Shown: positions 8,118-15,681 of the stretch, one piece after another
Layout of the letters: every line of letters begins with the position of its first letter
Position numbering within the stretch: position 1 is the first letter of the stretch
Assembly (NCBI RefSeq): GCF_017312365.1
Contig: NZ_BLJI01000012.1
Span: 62,001 to 126,000 of the forward strand
Source of the DNA: Chroococcus sp. FPU101
GTDB taxonomy: Bacteria; Cyanobacteriota; Cyanobacteriia; Cyanobacteriales; Microcystaceae
Reading direction: 5' to 3'
DNA length: 64,000 nucleotides
Translations under genes and position numbers: made by a program
The notes under the pieces: generated by a model
Database searches by the model: none
Told to the model about the DNA's origin: nothing
What the model saw: the letters and a program-made list of their open reading frames with translations, nothing else

Positions 8118-9107
8118 CTATCCTCTACTACCATTGGGCATAATGGTTTCTTCTAATGAAGCGGCTAGTAAGTTAGTTTCCGCTAAGATAGCTCCAATTA
8201 AATTAGCTTGATTAAGATTTGCCTTTTTTAAATTAGCTCCCACCAAATGAGTTAATAATAAGCCAGCTTGACTCAAATTCGCTTTGGATAAGTCGGCATC
8301 GCATAAGTTAGCATTAACTAAATTACAGCCTGATAAATTAGCACTGGTTAAATTGGCTCGTTGCAGGTTAGCTTTGCTCAATTCCGCGCCTTCTAAATTC
8401 GCACCTTTAAGATTTGCGCTGGTTAGGTCAGCACTACTCAAGTTAGCTCCTTCTAGGTTGGCATCTTTAAGATTTGCACCTTTGAGATTAACCTGACGTA
8501 AATCTGCGTATCTGAGATCTGCACCTTGTAGGTTAATTTCTTGTAAATTAGCTCGATAAAGATAAGCTTTGATCAGACTCGCTTTTTTAAGATTAGCTTG
8601 AGTCAAATTGGCGTTTGAAAGAATCGCACGATTTAAAATCGCTTGTTGTAAGTTGGTTTGCTCAAGGATGGCATTAGTTAAGCTAACACCTGTTAAATCT
8701 GCTTTTTCAAGGTTAGCTTTTGACAAATGAGCAAATACTAGACTTGCACCCACTAAACACGCTTGACTCAAGTCGGCTTTTTTGAGAATAATATTACTTA
8801 GAATTGCACCGCTTAAATTGGCTTTAACTAATGTTGCTTCAGTTAAATTAGTATGAGTTAAGGTCGCTTCAATCAAAATCGCTTGATTTAAGTTCGCTCG
8901 TTTTAAATTTGCATCACTTAAATTTGCACTGATGAAAGTTCCTTTACTCAAGTCACTTTGTTGTAACTCGGCACGACTAAGATTAATTCGGTTAAGCGTA
9001 GCTTTCTTGAAGTTGGCTCGATACAATTTGGCTTCACGAAAGTTACGGTGTCCTTGTTGATATGACTGTAAAAGATAATTTGGACTTAAAAGAGCATTGG
9101 TACTCAT
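8118..9107 (-). CDS. Pentapeptide-repeat protein
   Basis: 329 residues composed almost entirely of tandem A(D/N)LXX pentapeptides from about residue 18 to 320 (for example ADLRYADLRQVNLKGANL). This predicts a long right-handed quadrilateral beta-helix. No signal peptide, membrane segment or extra enzymatic domain is visible. Pentapeptide proteins are greatly expanded in cyanobacteria; most have no assigned role, and some act as DNA mimics or lumenal/cytosolic scaffolds. The region upstream of its start (9108-9910) is an unusually long stretch without a clear intact gene. Confidence 0.93.
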   Translation of the reverse strand: MSTNALLSPNYLLQSYQQGHRNFREAKLYRANFKKATLNRINLSRAELQQSDLSKGTFISANLSDANLKRANLNQAILIEATLTHTNLTEATLVKANLSGAILSNIILKKADLSQACLVGASLVFAHLSKANLEKADLTGVSLTNAILEQTNLQQAILNRAILSNANLTQANLKKASLIKAYLYRANLQEINLQGADLRYADLRQVNLKGANLKDANLEGANLSSADLTSANLKGANLEGAELSKANLQRANLTSANLSGCNLVNANLCDADLSKANLSQAGLLLTHLVGANLKKANLNQANLIGAILAETNLLAASLEETIMPNGSRG

Positions 9108-9281
9108 AAAAATTATGATTGTTCTGGAAATTTAATTCCAGTTTTTAAGTTTTGCTTTTTTGGCAATAAAATAAATGGGACGGGTCTACCAGTACTTAAA
9201 CTGATTTAAAGTGTTTTATTTTGACTAAGCGAAACTAAGGTTAGAAGAATGGAGTCTTTACCTACACTGATAAGCTCTCAC

Positions 9282-9562
9282 TCAACAAGCACAGGTTCTA
9301 CACTCTATAACTGTCTTCCGTAACAGATCATTTAGATTACTGTCCCAATCTTGTGTACCTTGGCGATCGCTACAAATGATCACCTTTTAATCTACCTAAA
9401 CCACTTTGCCAACCAGGTCTAGGCATTAAGTTCGCAAAATCTTGAGCATCGGTTCTTTTAACCGAATCTATGGCGACTCCGATAGATTGCCTCGATAACA
9501 TACAATGCACGCTTACGGGTTAGTTGTGAGCTTTTGATTTACGATTTTTTGATTAACTTCAT
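9282..9562 (-). pseudogene. Possible remnant of a small protein-coding gene (unrecognised)
   Basis: A minus-strand ATG at 9562 (AAGGAG two bases upstream, closer than usual) opens a frame with a stop at codon 8. The frame then continues as LTRKRALYVIEAIYRSRHRFG. A second frame (9501-9370) reads DSVKRTDAQDFANLMPRPGW and onward to LGRLKGDHL. A third (9386-9285) reads CSDRQGTQDWDSNLNDLL. The three segments abut in order and look protein-like, suggesting about 90 codons broken by a nonsense change and two indels. I do not recognise the family, and the same bases also fold into hairpins, so this is a weak call. Confidence 0.3.
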
Positions 9563-9658
9563 TGCTCCTTAATAGTATGTAACTTAATGGTTAGATATAA
9601 CCGATCGCTACTTTGTAAGCTTTTCCTCTTACGGGATGTACTACCACATCCTTCATCA

Positions 9659-9742
9659 GATTAGCTTTTCAGCGTTTCTGACTACTTTGATCTTTAAGCA
9701 TTGATTAAAAACAGATCAATAAGCTAATCATAATCGTTTTTT
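9659..9742 (+). terminator. Nested hairpin followed by T6 (terminator-like)
   Basis: Outer stem GATTAGCTT (9659-9667) pairs perfectly with AAGCTAATC (9721-9729). Inner stem TTGATCT (9687-9693) pairs with AGATCAA (9713-9719). A run of six T follows at 9737-9742. On the plus strand this could terminate an unannotated transcript upstream of the gene at 9911; no transcript is known. Confidence 0.35.
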
Positions 9743-9910
9743 AGGTCATTTGGCAAGTGAATTTTAGGCACTCCCCATACAACCCCCACTTAATGTAGTC
9801 AAGTGATCGAAAAAAGATCAAAATGGTAAAAGAGAGAATATGTTAGTCATGAGTCTTAAGACAGATTGACCAGCGCATAAATCTTTTAACTTCTAATCGA
9901 TCAATAATAT

Positions 9911-10462
9911 ATGTCTAGAGATTCTGATCTTTCTGCGTCAATACCCGCTTCAGTTCAAGCTGCATCAAGTCTGCTCAGACGTTGGGGACTGGGGAAATTT
10001 TGGGCTGAGTTTATTTTGGGAATTATTTCTTGTGTTCCCGTCGGTGCAAGTGTACTAACTAGCCGTAACAGAACAGGTGGGGTAGGTAGTTTCTGGGCAG
10101 TCGGTGGATTATTTGCCCTACTCCTTAGTATCTATTTTGCGTGGCGTTATTTTAGTTTAGGGAGAACATTAAGAGTCACAGAAGCAAGTGAACGTCCGAA
10201 ACGAGTCGAAACACAGCAATTGATTAAACAAGGTTTGATCATTAATCTAGTTGGGATGTTTTTCTCTCTCATCGGCACTCAGTCTTCTGTCGGTGATGCT
10301 TTGATTAAGTCATTTTCTCAAACTGGCTCAAATGTGGTGCAGGGCGGTTGTATTCTGAATTCTGCTAATATTTTTGATATTCAAGCAAATACAGCAATTT
10401 TTACGGTTCATTTTATTGGTCTTTCTATTTCTTTATGGCTTCTTAACCGTCTGACCAAGTAA
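9911..10462 (+). CDS. DUF3611 / Tic21-like membrane protein
   Basis: 183 residues with four predicted transmembrane helices (about 31-51, 62-82, 108-128 and 158-178) and a soluble N-terminus of about 25 residues. The pattern, with GLGKFWAEFILGIISCVP, SRNRTGGVGSFWA and GLIINLVGMFFSLIGTQ, is that of the DUF3611 family, which includes the chloroplast inner-envelope protein Tic21/PIC1. The plant protein has been assigned to protein import or to iron transport; the cyanobacterial role is unsettled. Followed 38 nt later by the Ycf20-like gene, so the two are likely co-transcribed. Confidence 0.85.
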   Translation: MSRDSDLSASIPASVQAASSLLRRWGLGKFWAEFILGIISCVPVGASVLTSRNRTGGVGSFWAVGGLFALLLSIYFAWRYFSLGRTLRVTEASERPKRVETQQLIKQGLIINLVGMFFSLIGTQSSVGDALIKSFSQTGSNVVQGGCILNSANIFDIQANTAIFTVHFIGLSISLWLLNRLTK

Positions 10463-10500
10463 AATACTACCAGCTTAAAAAAGCAGTTTATGAATGACTT

Positions 10501-10842
10501 ATGCAGCGCACTCGCCTTAGTACCCTGTTTGATACGGCTGGAAATCGTCTAACTCAACTAACTGATAATCCTTGGCGACGAATTTTGTTAGGGATTATGA
10601 TGTTATTGTTGGGCTTTTTTGTTGGCTCGGCTGTTTCGACAATCGCAGGACAAAGAGGGGCTTTGGATGTTGTTGCGTCGGCTTTGCTTGTTTTATTTAT
10701 CGAAGTGGTTAGCCGTTTGTTTTATAGTCGTAGTCTTCTCTTGAGAGTCAATCAACGCCCGTTATGGCTCGCTCAACTCAATATTTTTAAAATTGGATTA
10801 ATGTATAGTTTATTTCTTGAAGCCTTCAAACTTGGCTCGTAA
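10501..10842 (+). CDS. Ycf20-like membrane protein (DUF565)
   Basis: 113 residues. Matches the Ycf20/DUF565 pattern: a short soluble start with NPWRR, then hydrophobic helices at about 28-48 and 57-77, and a C-terminal segment FKIGLMYSLFLEAFKLG. Ycf20 homologues occur in cyanobacteria and plastids; in algae and plants they have been linked to thermal dissipation of light energy, but the molecular role is unknown. Lies between the Tic21-like gene and the glycerate kinase gene, 14 nt before the latter, in an apparent three-gene operon. Confidence 0.85.
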   Translation: MQRTRLSTLFDTAGNRLTQLTDNPWRRILLGIMMLLLGFFVGSAVSTIAGQRGALDVVASALLVLFIEVVSRLFYSRSLLLRVNQRPLWLAQLNIFKIGLMYSLFLEAFKLGS

Positions 10843-10856
10843 AATTAAGTTTTAGG

Positions 10857-11930
10857 ATGTTAGAGCAACAATCTTATGAGATTCTGCAACGTTGGCGTAG
10901 CGAACAGCGTTTTAATTCAGCAGACATCCATCATCTGCTTAAACTAGAATTTGAGTCTGGACGCGCTACAGCTTTTAATCTAACTCTGTTGAACGGTGAA
11001 CGTGAGATGAGACATAGGGCTAAACTTTTTAGCTATTCTTGCGATCGTATGATTAAGATCTGTCAAACCCTAGGTTTTCTATCAGAAGAAACGATTATCG
11101 AAACATTATGGGTTTTGTGGCTTCCTTTAACGCTTCAATTAGCCCAAAAGAAAAAAAATTTATCAAGACCTTTGATCCAAGGAATTTTAGGGGGACAAGG
11201 AACGGGAAAAACCACTTTAACTCAAATTGTTTGTCTTTTGTTACAGTATTTGGGATACAAAGCGATCGGTATTTCAATTGATGATTTTTATAAAACCTAT
11301 GCAGAACGTCAACAATTAAAAGTTAAAGATCCGCGTTTGGTGCGACGTGGCCCCCCTGGAACCCATGATCTCAATTTAGCTCTTAAAACCTTTAATCACC
11401 TACTGCAAGCCAAACCCAAAGAATTAATCTCTATTCCACGTTTTAATAAAGCTTTACATCACGGTGAGGGGGATCGTCTTTCATCGCCTGAATTTGTCCA
11501 TGATGTTGATCTAGTTTTATTTGAAGGTTGGTTTGTTGGAGTTCGTCCTGTTGAAAAAACATTTTTTAATCAGTCACTGCCCCGCGAAGTGGCCGAAGTT
11601 ATTACGCTAAAATATTTGCAATTTGCCAGAGATAATCGCCGTCGTTTAAAAGAATATTTACCACTTTGGGAAAAATTGGATAGTTTAATCGTATTATATC
11701 CTCAAGATTATCGCTGGAGTATGGCTTGGCGTATTGAAGCCGAACATCAAATGATTGCATCACAACACACGGGAATGAGTAATGCAGAAGTTCAAAACTT
11801 TGTTTACTATTTTTGGCGATCGCTTCACCCAGTACTTTATATTAAACCTTTGATACGAGATCCTCGATATGTTGATTTAGTAGTAGAAATTGCTCAGGAT
11901 CATCGTCCATGCTCGATCTATCAGCCTTAA
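10857..11930 (+). CDS. glxK: D-glycerate 3-kinase (plant/cyanobacterial type)
   Basis: 357 residues. The final enzyme of photorespiration, converting D-glycerate and ATP to 3-phosphoglycerate for return to the Calvin cycle. The P-loop is GGQGTGKTT (Lys118). Typical segments of the plant GLYK family follow: SIDDFYKT, the RGPPGTHDL stretch, PRFNKALHHGEGDR and LFEGWFVG (Walker B region). The gene is unrelated in sequence to the bacterial GarK/GlxK types, so the symbol is by function only. The 3' end overlaps the end of the convergent holB by 4 nt (stops at 11928-11930 and 11927-11929), leaving no room for a separate terminator. Confidence 0.93.
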   Translation: MLEQQSYEILQRWRSEQRFNSADIHHLLKLEFESGRATAFNLTLLNGEREMRHRAKLFSYSCDRMIKICQTLGFLSEETIIETLWVLWLPLTLQLAQKKKNLSRPLIQGILGGQGTGKTTLTQIVCLLLQYLGYKAIGISIDDFYKTYAERQQLKVKDPRLVRRGPPGTHDLNLALKTFNHLLQAKPKELISIPRFNKALHHGEGDRLSSPEFVHDVDLVLFEGWFVGVRPVEKTFFNQSLPREVAEVITLKYLQFARDNRRRLKEYLPLWEKLDSLIVLYPQDYRWSMAWRIEAEHQMIASQHTGMSNAEVQNFVYYFWRSLHPVLYIKPLIRDPRYVDLVVEIAQDHRPCSIYQP

Positions 11931-12865
11931 CATAAATCTAATAATGTGCATTCCCAAACTAAACGGGGCTGTACATAATTTAATAAGCATTGCCGAGCTT
12001 TTTCAAGTGTTTCTAGTTTTTGGGGATTTTGGCTTTGTTTCCAGTAATATTGCTGCAAATAGTCTACTAACCATAATTGGACATCATTTTCTAAGTCTTG
12101 GGCGAGTTTTTTGGCTAGTTCTAAAATTTTAATCGGTGATTTGGGTAAATGAGTTAATTGCTGTTGTAATTCAACAGGAATTGATTGTAAATAACTGTAA
12201 GATGTGATCGCTTCTCCAGGGCTACCCGCAGCCATGACTAAAAGTTCAGGATAGTTTAATATTTCTTCATATTGATTTACTTTTAAAACGTGTGCCATCT
12301 GCTCAGATGAAAGACGATAAAACGGAATACGCTGACAACGAGAAACTAAAGTCGGTAAAAGTGAATCTGTACTTGGAGCAATTAAAATAAGTGTTGCTTT
12401 GCCCGGTTCTTCCAATGTTTTTAGTAAAGCATTAGCTGCCGCTTCTGTCATCGTGTGAGCATCTTCAATAACAATAACTGAGCGAAATGATTCTAAAGGA
12501 GGACGACTTAAGAAATAAATAATTTCTCTAACTTGTTCAATCCGAATTTGTGGGGGGGCTTTGCGTTTTAATCCTGCATTTTCGGCTTCTTTTGCTGTTA
12601 AAAGTTGTCCTTGATGTTGATAAGTCGGTTGTACCCAGAGTAAGTCGGGATGATTATTTGCTAATAAACGTTTTTGTGCTAGAGAAGATTTTTCTAAAGT
12701 GAGTCCAAAACTTAGTAAAGACTCACAGAAACATTTTGCGGCTAAAGAACGTCCTATACCATTAGCACCCACAAATAGATATGCAGGAGCAAGACGATCG
12801 CGTTGAATCGCTTGCTTTAGTAATTCTATTGCTTGTGGTTGTCCGATTAGTTCTGAGCAATTCAT
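11927..12865 (-). CDS. holB: DNA polymerase III subunit delta prime
   Basis: Clamp-loader subunit of the replicative polymerase. The frame opens at 12910, but the conserved protein starts MNCSELIGQPQA, so I place the start at the Met at 12865. AAA+ fold: the P-loop region is GANGIGRSLAA, where the usual Lys is Arg, consistent with delta prime being a stator that need not hydrolyse ATP. VIEDAHTMTEAAANALLKTLEEP (here split over the sensor region) and SRCQRIPF follow. The zinc-knuckle cysteines found in many bacterial delta prime subunits are absent, with NHPDLLWVQPTYQHQG instead, a form I associate with cyanobacteria. Divergent from the small gene at 12923. Confidence 0.9.
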   Translation of the reverse strand: MNCSELIGQPQAIELLKQAIQRDRLAPAYLFVGANGIGRSLAAKCFCESLLSFGLTLEKSSLAQKRLLANNHPDLLWVQPTYQHQGQLLTAKEAENAGLKRKAPPQIRIEQVREIIYFLSRPPLESFRSVIVIEDAHTMTEAAANALLKTLEEPGKATLILIAPSTDSLLPTLVSRCQRIPFYRLSSEQMAHVLKVNQYEEILNYPELLVMAAGSPGEAITSYSYLQSIPVELQQQLTHLPKSPIKILELAKKLAQDLENDVQLWLVDYLQQYYWKQSQNPQKLETLEKARQCLLNYVQPRLVWECTLLDLC

Positions 12866-12922
12866 CTGAACATTCGTTATCATCAAAGTATAGTTTGAAA
12901 TCATCAACAAACTTTTAAAATT

Positions 12923-13270
12923 ATGGCTCGATATCTCTGCTCTTACCTAGCAAAAGCTCCTCTAGAAGAACTAAAACCCGCCTTGAGTGAAGTCTTAAAA
13001 TTTTGTAATTTTGATATTATCTATCATACAATTGATTATATAATGGCGCGAGAAACTCCAGGTAGGATTTTATTTTCCAAATTAGTAACGGTAGAAGTTT
13101 TAATCGATAGTACAACCGCTACAAATCAAGGAATTCAAGTTAACTTAGTTGTTAAAAATGATGAACTTCCCTTACAAAGTAATAATCATTGCCGTCAGCT
13201 TTTTGAGCGGTTGCAAGACACCCTATCACAAGATCACCAGTGGAAATTAGTGGCTAATGCTCCAACTTAG
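12923..13270 (+). CDS. Conserved hypothetical cyanobacterial protein
   Basis: 115 residues, no signal peptide or membrane helix. Begins MARYLCSYLAKAPLEELKPALSEVL and contains an alternating strand/helix pattern (VTVEVLIDSTT, IQVNLVVKNDELP) compatible with a small alpha/beta fold. I do not recognise the family. It is divergent from holB, with 57 nt between its start and the holB start chosen here, and its end is close to the end of the convergent broken dioxygenase gene. Confidence 0.6.
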   Translation: MARYLCSYLAKAPLEELKPALSEVLKFCNFDIIYHTIDYIMARETPGRILFSKLVTVEVLIDSTTATNQGIQVNLVVKNDELPLQSNNHCRQLFERLQDTLSQDHQWKLVANAPT

Positions 13271-13759
13271 GCTAAATCAGCTTTGATGTGAGTCTAAATG
13301 TGGCGTAACTTTTTTAACCTCAGATTGTCCCAGTATAATATCAAACTGACCGACCCGTCTGCTATCTTTCGGGTCTGTTTTTAGTTTAGTGGTTACTAAA
13401 GACCGTTGCTCAATCGGAATACGTTGTAGAATGCGATCGCCTTGATTAAGTTCTTGTTCTTCCTCAAAATAGAGTTGTGTGATTAGGGGAGGAAGACTTG
13501 GTGCAATGACTTTAAAGTGAATATGCGGGGGTCTTTGCCAGTCACGAGTTACAGGATAGCCCCCTGGTTTAACGGTTGTGAACGCATATTGACCATTTTG
13601 CTGAGTCATCGCATAACCCCAGTACTGAAAATTTGGATCGACTGGTGCAGAGTTGCCGTCATACTCGTGTCGATATCTTCCTGATGCACACGCTTGCCAT
13701 ATTTCAACTCTAGCATTTGTAATCGGCTGACAATCGGGTGTCAATATACGGCCAATAAT

Positions 13760-13907
13760 GCGGATTTTTTCACCCAATGCGTCTCCTTGGTGTCCTGTAA
13801 CATATGTTAGATCTGTATCTTGGTCAATAGGAAATTCTAGCGGATAAAAAGGGCCTTCTGTTTGGGGTGGTGTGATGAAACAGTGATGACTCGACTGTAA
13901 AAAACGA
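13760..13907. repeat. 148-bp direct tandem repeat, copy 1
   Basis: Identical by eye to the adjacent copy at 13908-14055. The junction shares a single G, so the ends could shift by one base. 148 is not a multiple of three, which is why the dioxygenase frame breaks. Confidence 0.93.
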
Positions 13908-14055
13908 GCGGATTTTTTCACCCAATGCGTCTCCTTGGTGTCCTGTAACATATGTTAGATCTGTATCTTGGTCAATAGGAAATTCTAGCGGATAAAAAGG
14001 GCCTTCTGTTTGGGGTGGTGTGATGAAACAGTGATGACTCGACTGTAAAAAACGA
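13908..14055. repeat. 148-bp direct tandem repeat, copy 2
   Basis: Second, directly abutting copy, with no substitution seen relative to copy 1. This implies a very recent duplication or an assembly artefact. Confidence 0.93.
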
Positions 14056-14114
14056 GTAGTCATCAGTCCTATTCCTAACGTTCCAGTCTTATTAAGAAAA
14101 TTCCTTCTGTGCAT

Positions 14115-14424
14115 TGTGACTGTTTTTTAATCTTTCTTTTTTGAGCTTATACGTCGAAAATCAAGTATAACATTGCTATTTATTGTACTTCTGAATAACA
14201 AATCGCATTTTTTTTGAGTTCAGTCAAAGCAATTCAGTTAAAAAATTTTAGTTTTTCTATGTCAAGCCCATCAGAATGATATTTCGTGAAAAACATTATT
14301 TAAATTGAGCTTTTCTAAATAGAATAAAAGAGAAATAAGTAGAAATAAATAGATATTAAATTAAACTTTTATATGCTCGTTTTCTTAACTTTTTGCTGTT
14401 ACTATAAAAAATAAATTCAGATTA
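14115..14424. other. Intergenic AT-rich region without recognised features
   Basis: About 310 nt, strongly AT-rich, between divergent genes (broken dioxygenase on minus, secreted protein on plus). It must hold both promoters, but no convincing motif could be singled out and no gene was seen. Confidence 0.5.
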
Positions 14425-14454
14425 ATGAATTTGTTTTGTCATCAGGAGACTATT

Positions 14455-14826
14455 ATGAACGTTCGCTTTCAGCCTTTATTCGTTCCGAGCCTTTTAGTAA
14501 TTTTGAGTGCTGCTAGTTTTATTCCTTCACTCAAGGCGCAAGATTTAACCAATATTAAACCAACATCTCAAGACACAGAGATGTCCCAAACTACGGATAA
14601 ACCTCCAATGGAAACAGAAGTTACTCCTTCTACTACAGAAACTCAGCCTTCACCAAACAGTAACACTACTACCAATTGTCAAGGGAAAACCCCTTCAATC
14701 GGACAGCCTGGTGCTTCTAATCCGACTAACTTAATGAATTCAACCGAGATGAAAAACCCTATGGAAAGAGGTACTAACCAACTTAAACCCGTTACACAAC
14801 CTCAACCGATTTCCCCAACCCGATAA
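14455..14826 (+). CDS. Small secreted low-complexity protein
   Basis: The frame extends upstream to an ATG at 14425, but the ATG at 14455 has AGGAG six bases before it and begins a clear signal peptide, MNVRFQPLFVPSLLVILSAA through SLKAQ, so I choose 14455 (123 residues). The mature part is rich in Thr, Pro, Ser, Gln and Asn with no hydrophobic core, so it is probably unstructured. I do not recognise a family. A perfect 10-bp hairpin follows the stop, and the next gene also encodes a secreted protein. Confidence 0.65.
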   Translation: MNVRFQPLFVPSLLVILSAASFIPSLKAQDLTNIKPTSQDTEMSQTTDKPPMETEVTPSTTETQPSPNSNTTTNCQGKTPSIGQPGASNPTNLMNSTEMKNPMERGTNQLKPVTQPQPISPTR

Positions 14827-14833
14827 GATTTTT

Positions 14834-14865
14834 GTAGCAGGAACTTAGGTACCGATTCCTGCTAC
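14834..14865 (+). terminator. Perfect 10-bp hairpin between two secreted-protein genes
   Basis: GTAGCAGGAA (14834-14843) pairs with TTCCTGCTAC (14856-14865) around a 12-nt loop. There is no T-run, so it may protect the transcript end or attenuate rather than act as a classic terminator. Confidence 0.5.
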
Positions 14866-14903
14866 TGTAGATCTAGAATATCCAGTTTTTTCCCGAATAA
14901 AGT

Positions 14904-15620
14904 GTGAAAAAAAATCTAATTCGTCAATCCTTAGCACTCGTCCCAACAATTGGTCTTTTTCTGAATCTAACGATGATGAATCCCGTACTCGCTCAAGAAA
15001 AAGTATTACAAACTCTGACGGTTACAGGGCAAGGAGTCGAAAGAATTCCAACGTCCCTAACTCAAGTACAACTCGGTGTAGAAGTTCAAGGAAAAACAGC
15101 AACAGAAGTACAGCAGCAAGTCGCAAAGCAAACATCAGCCGTTGTGGATTTTTTGCGTTCTCGAAATGTCGAACGGTTACAAACGACAGGTATCGGGTTA
15201 CAACCAAATTATGATTTTAGCAATAATCAAAGACGATTAATCGGTTATATTGGCACAAATACAGTTAGTTTTCGTCTCAAAACGGAACAAATAGGAACTT
15301 TATTAGATGAAGCAGTGCAAAAGGGAGCGACTCGTATTGATGGGGTCAGTTTTACAGCAACGGATGATGCGATCGCAGTAGCTCAAAAAGAAGCCCTCAA
15401 AAGAGCAACCCAAGACGCACAACAACAATCAGACGCAGTTTTAAGAGCCTTGAATTTAACAGCTAAAGATGTAGTCAGCATACAAATTAATGGCGCAAAT
15501 CCTCCCCAACCTAAATTTTATAGCGAGCAACTGTCTAGAGCATCGGCTGATGTTAGTACTCCTGTTGTTGGTGGAGAACAGACTGTACAAGCATCGGTAA
15601 CGTTGCAAATTAGCTATTAG
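14904..15620 (+). CDS. SIMPL-domain (DUF541) periplasmic protein
   Basis: 238 residues, starting at GTG (MKKNLIRQSLALVPTIGLFL) with a signal peptide ending near VLAQ (residue 31). The remainder is a SIMPL/DUF541 domain: LTVTGQGVERIPTSLTQVQLGV opening strand, YIGTNTVSFRLKT, the GVSFTATDD segment and a final VQASVTLQISY strand. Bacterial members (such as E. coli YggE) are periplasmic and linked to oxidative-stress tolerance; the mechanism is unknown. Convergent with the next minus-strand gene, with a hairpin (15622-15660) between the stops. Confidence 0.88.
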   Translation: MKKNLIRQSLALVPTIGLFLNLTMMNPVLAQEKVLQTLTVTGQGVERIPTSLTQVQLGVEVQGKTATEVQQQVAKQTSAVVDFLRSRNVERLQTTGIGLQPNYDFSNNQRRLIGYIGTNTVSFRLKTEQIGTLLDEAVQKGATRIDGVSFTATDDAIAVAQKEALKRATQDAQQQSDAVLRALNLTAKDVVSIQINGANPPQPKFYSEQLSRASADVSTPVVGGEQTVQASVTLQISY

Positions 15621-15621
15621 A

Positions 15622-15660
15622 TCAATGTACATTAAATCATTATGAAATGATTCACATTGA
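15622..15660. terminator. Bidirectional terminator-like hairpin between convergent genes
   Basis: Outer arms TCAATGT (15622-15628) and ACATTGA (15654-15660), inner arms AATCATT (15635-15641) and AATGATT (15646-15652), loop ATGA. It sits exactly between the stops of the SIMPL gene and the convergent gene at 15682. Confidence 0.55.
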
Positions 15661-15681
15661 CCTAATAACTCTTGTTATAAA

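Larger units (their letters stand above)
9108..9910. other. 803-nt intergenic stretch: possible decayed minus-strand gene and hairpin cluster
   Basis: No intact gene is seen. Two overlapping signals are present. First, minus-strand fragments from 9562 to 9282 read like pieces of one small protein broken by a stop and two frame changes (separate entry). Second, the plus strand has consecutive potential hairpins at 9450-9464, 9465-9488, 9589-9602, 9615-9632, 9634-9651 and a larger one at 9659-9729, the last followed by T6 at 9737-9742. The segment 9108-9281 shows nothing I recognise. 9743-9910 presumably holds the promoter for the gene at 9911. Confidence 0.5.
13277..14114 (-). pseudogene. Secreted intradiol ring-cleavage dioxygenase-like gene, disrupted by a 148-bp tandem duplication
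   Basis: The N-terminus (from 14114) has a twin-arginine-like signal (MHRRNFLNKTGTLGIGL) and enters the dioxygenase fold with PPQTEGPFYP. A perfect 148-bp duplication (13760-13907 and 13908-14055) then shifts the frame, giving a 96-residue dead end. The rest is in another frame from 13951: RILTPDCQPITNARVEIWQA, the Tyr-bearing GRYRHEY, GYPVTRDWQRPPHIHFKV with the His-x-His iron ligands, and LYFEEE. Removing one copy leaves 690 nt, an intact 229-residue protein with all expected ligand motifs. The natural substrate of such exported cyanobacterial intradiol dioxygenases is not established. As written the full protein cannot be made. Confidence 0.88.

Noticed and set aside
8284-8496. Plus-strand frame of 70 codons within the pentapeptide gene
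   Set aside because: A Leu/Ala/Ser-rich shadow of the repeat codons; no ribosome site and no family resemblance.
9589-9651. Three small hairpins as a riboswitch for the Tic21-like gene
   Set aside because: Stems of five to six bp with short loops are expected by chance in AT-rich DNA, and T6 at 9742 lies about 170 nt before the gene. Kept only as part of the wider unexplained region.
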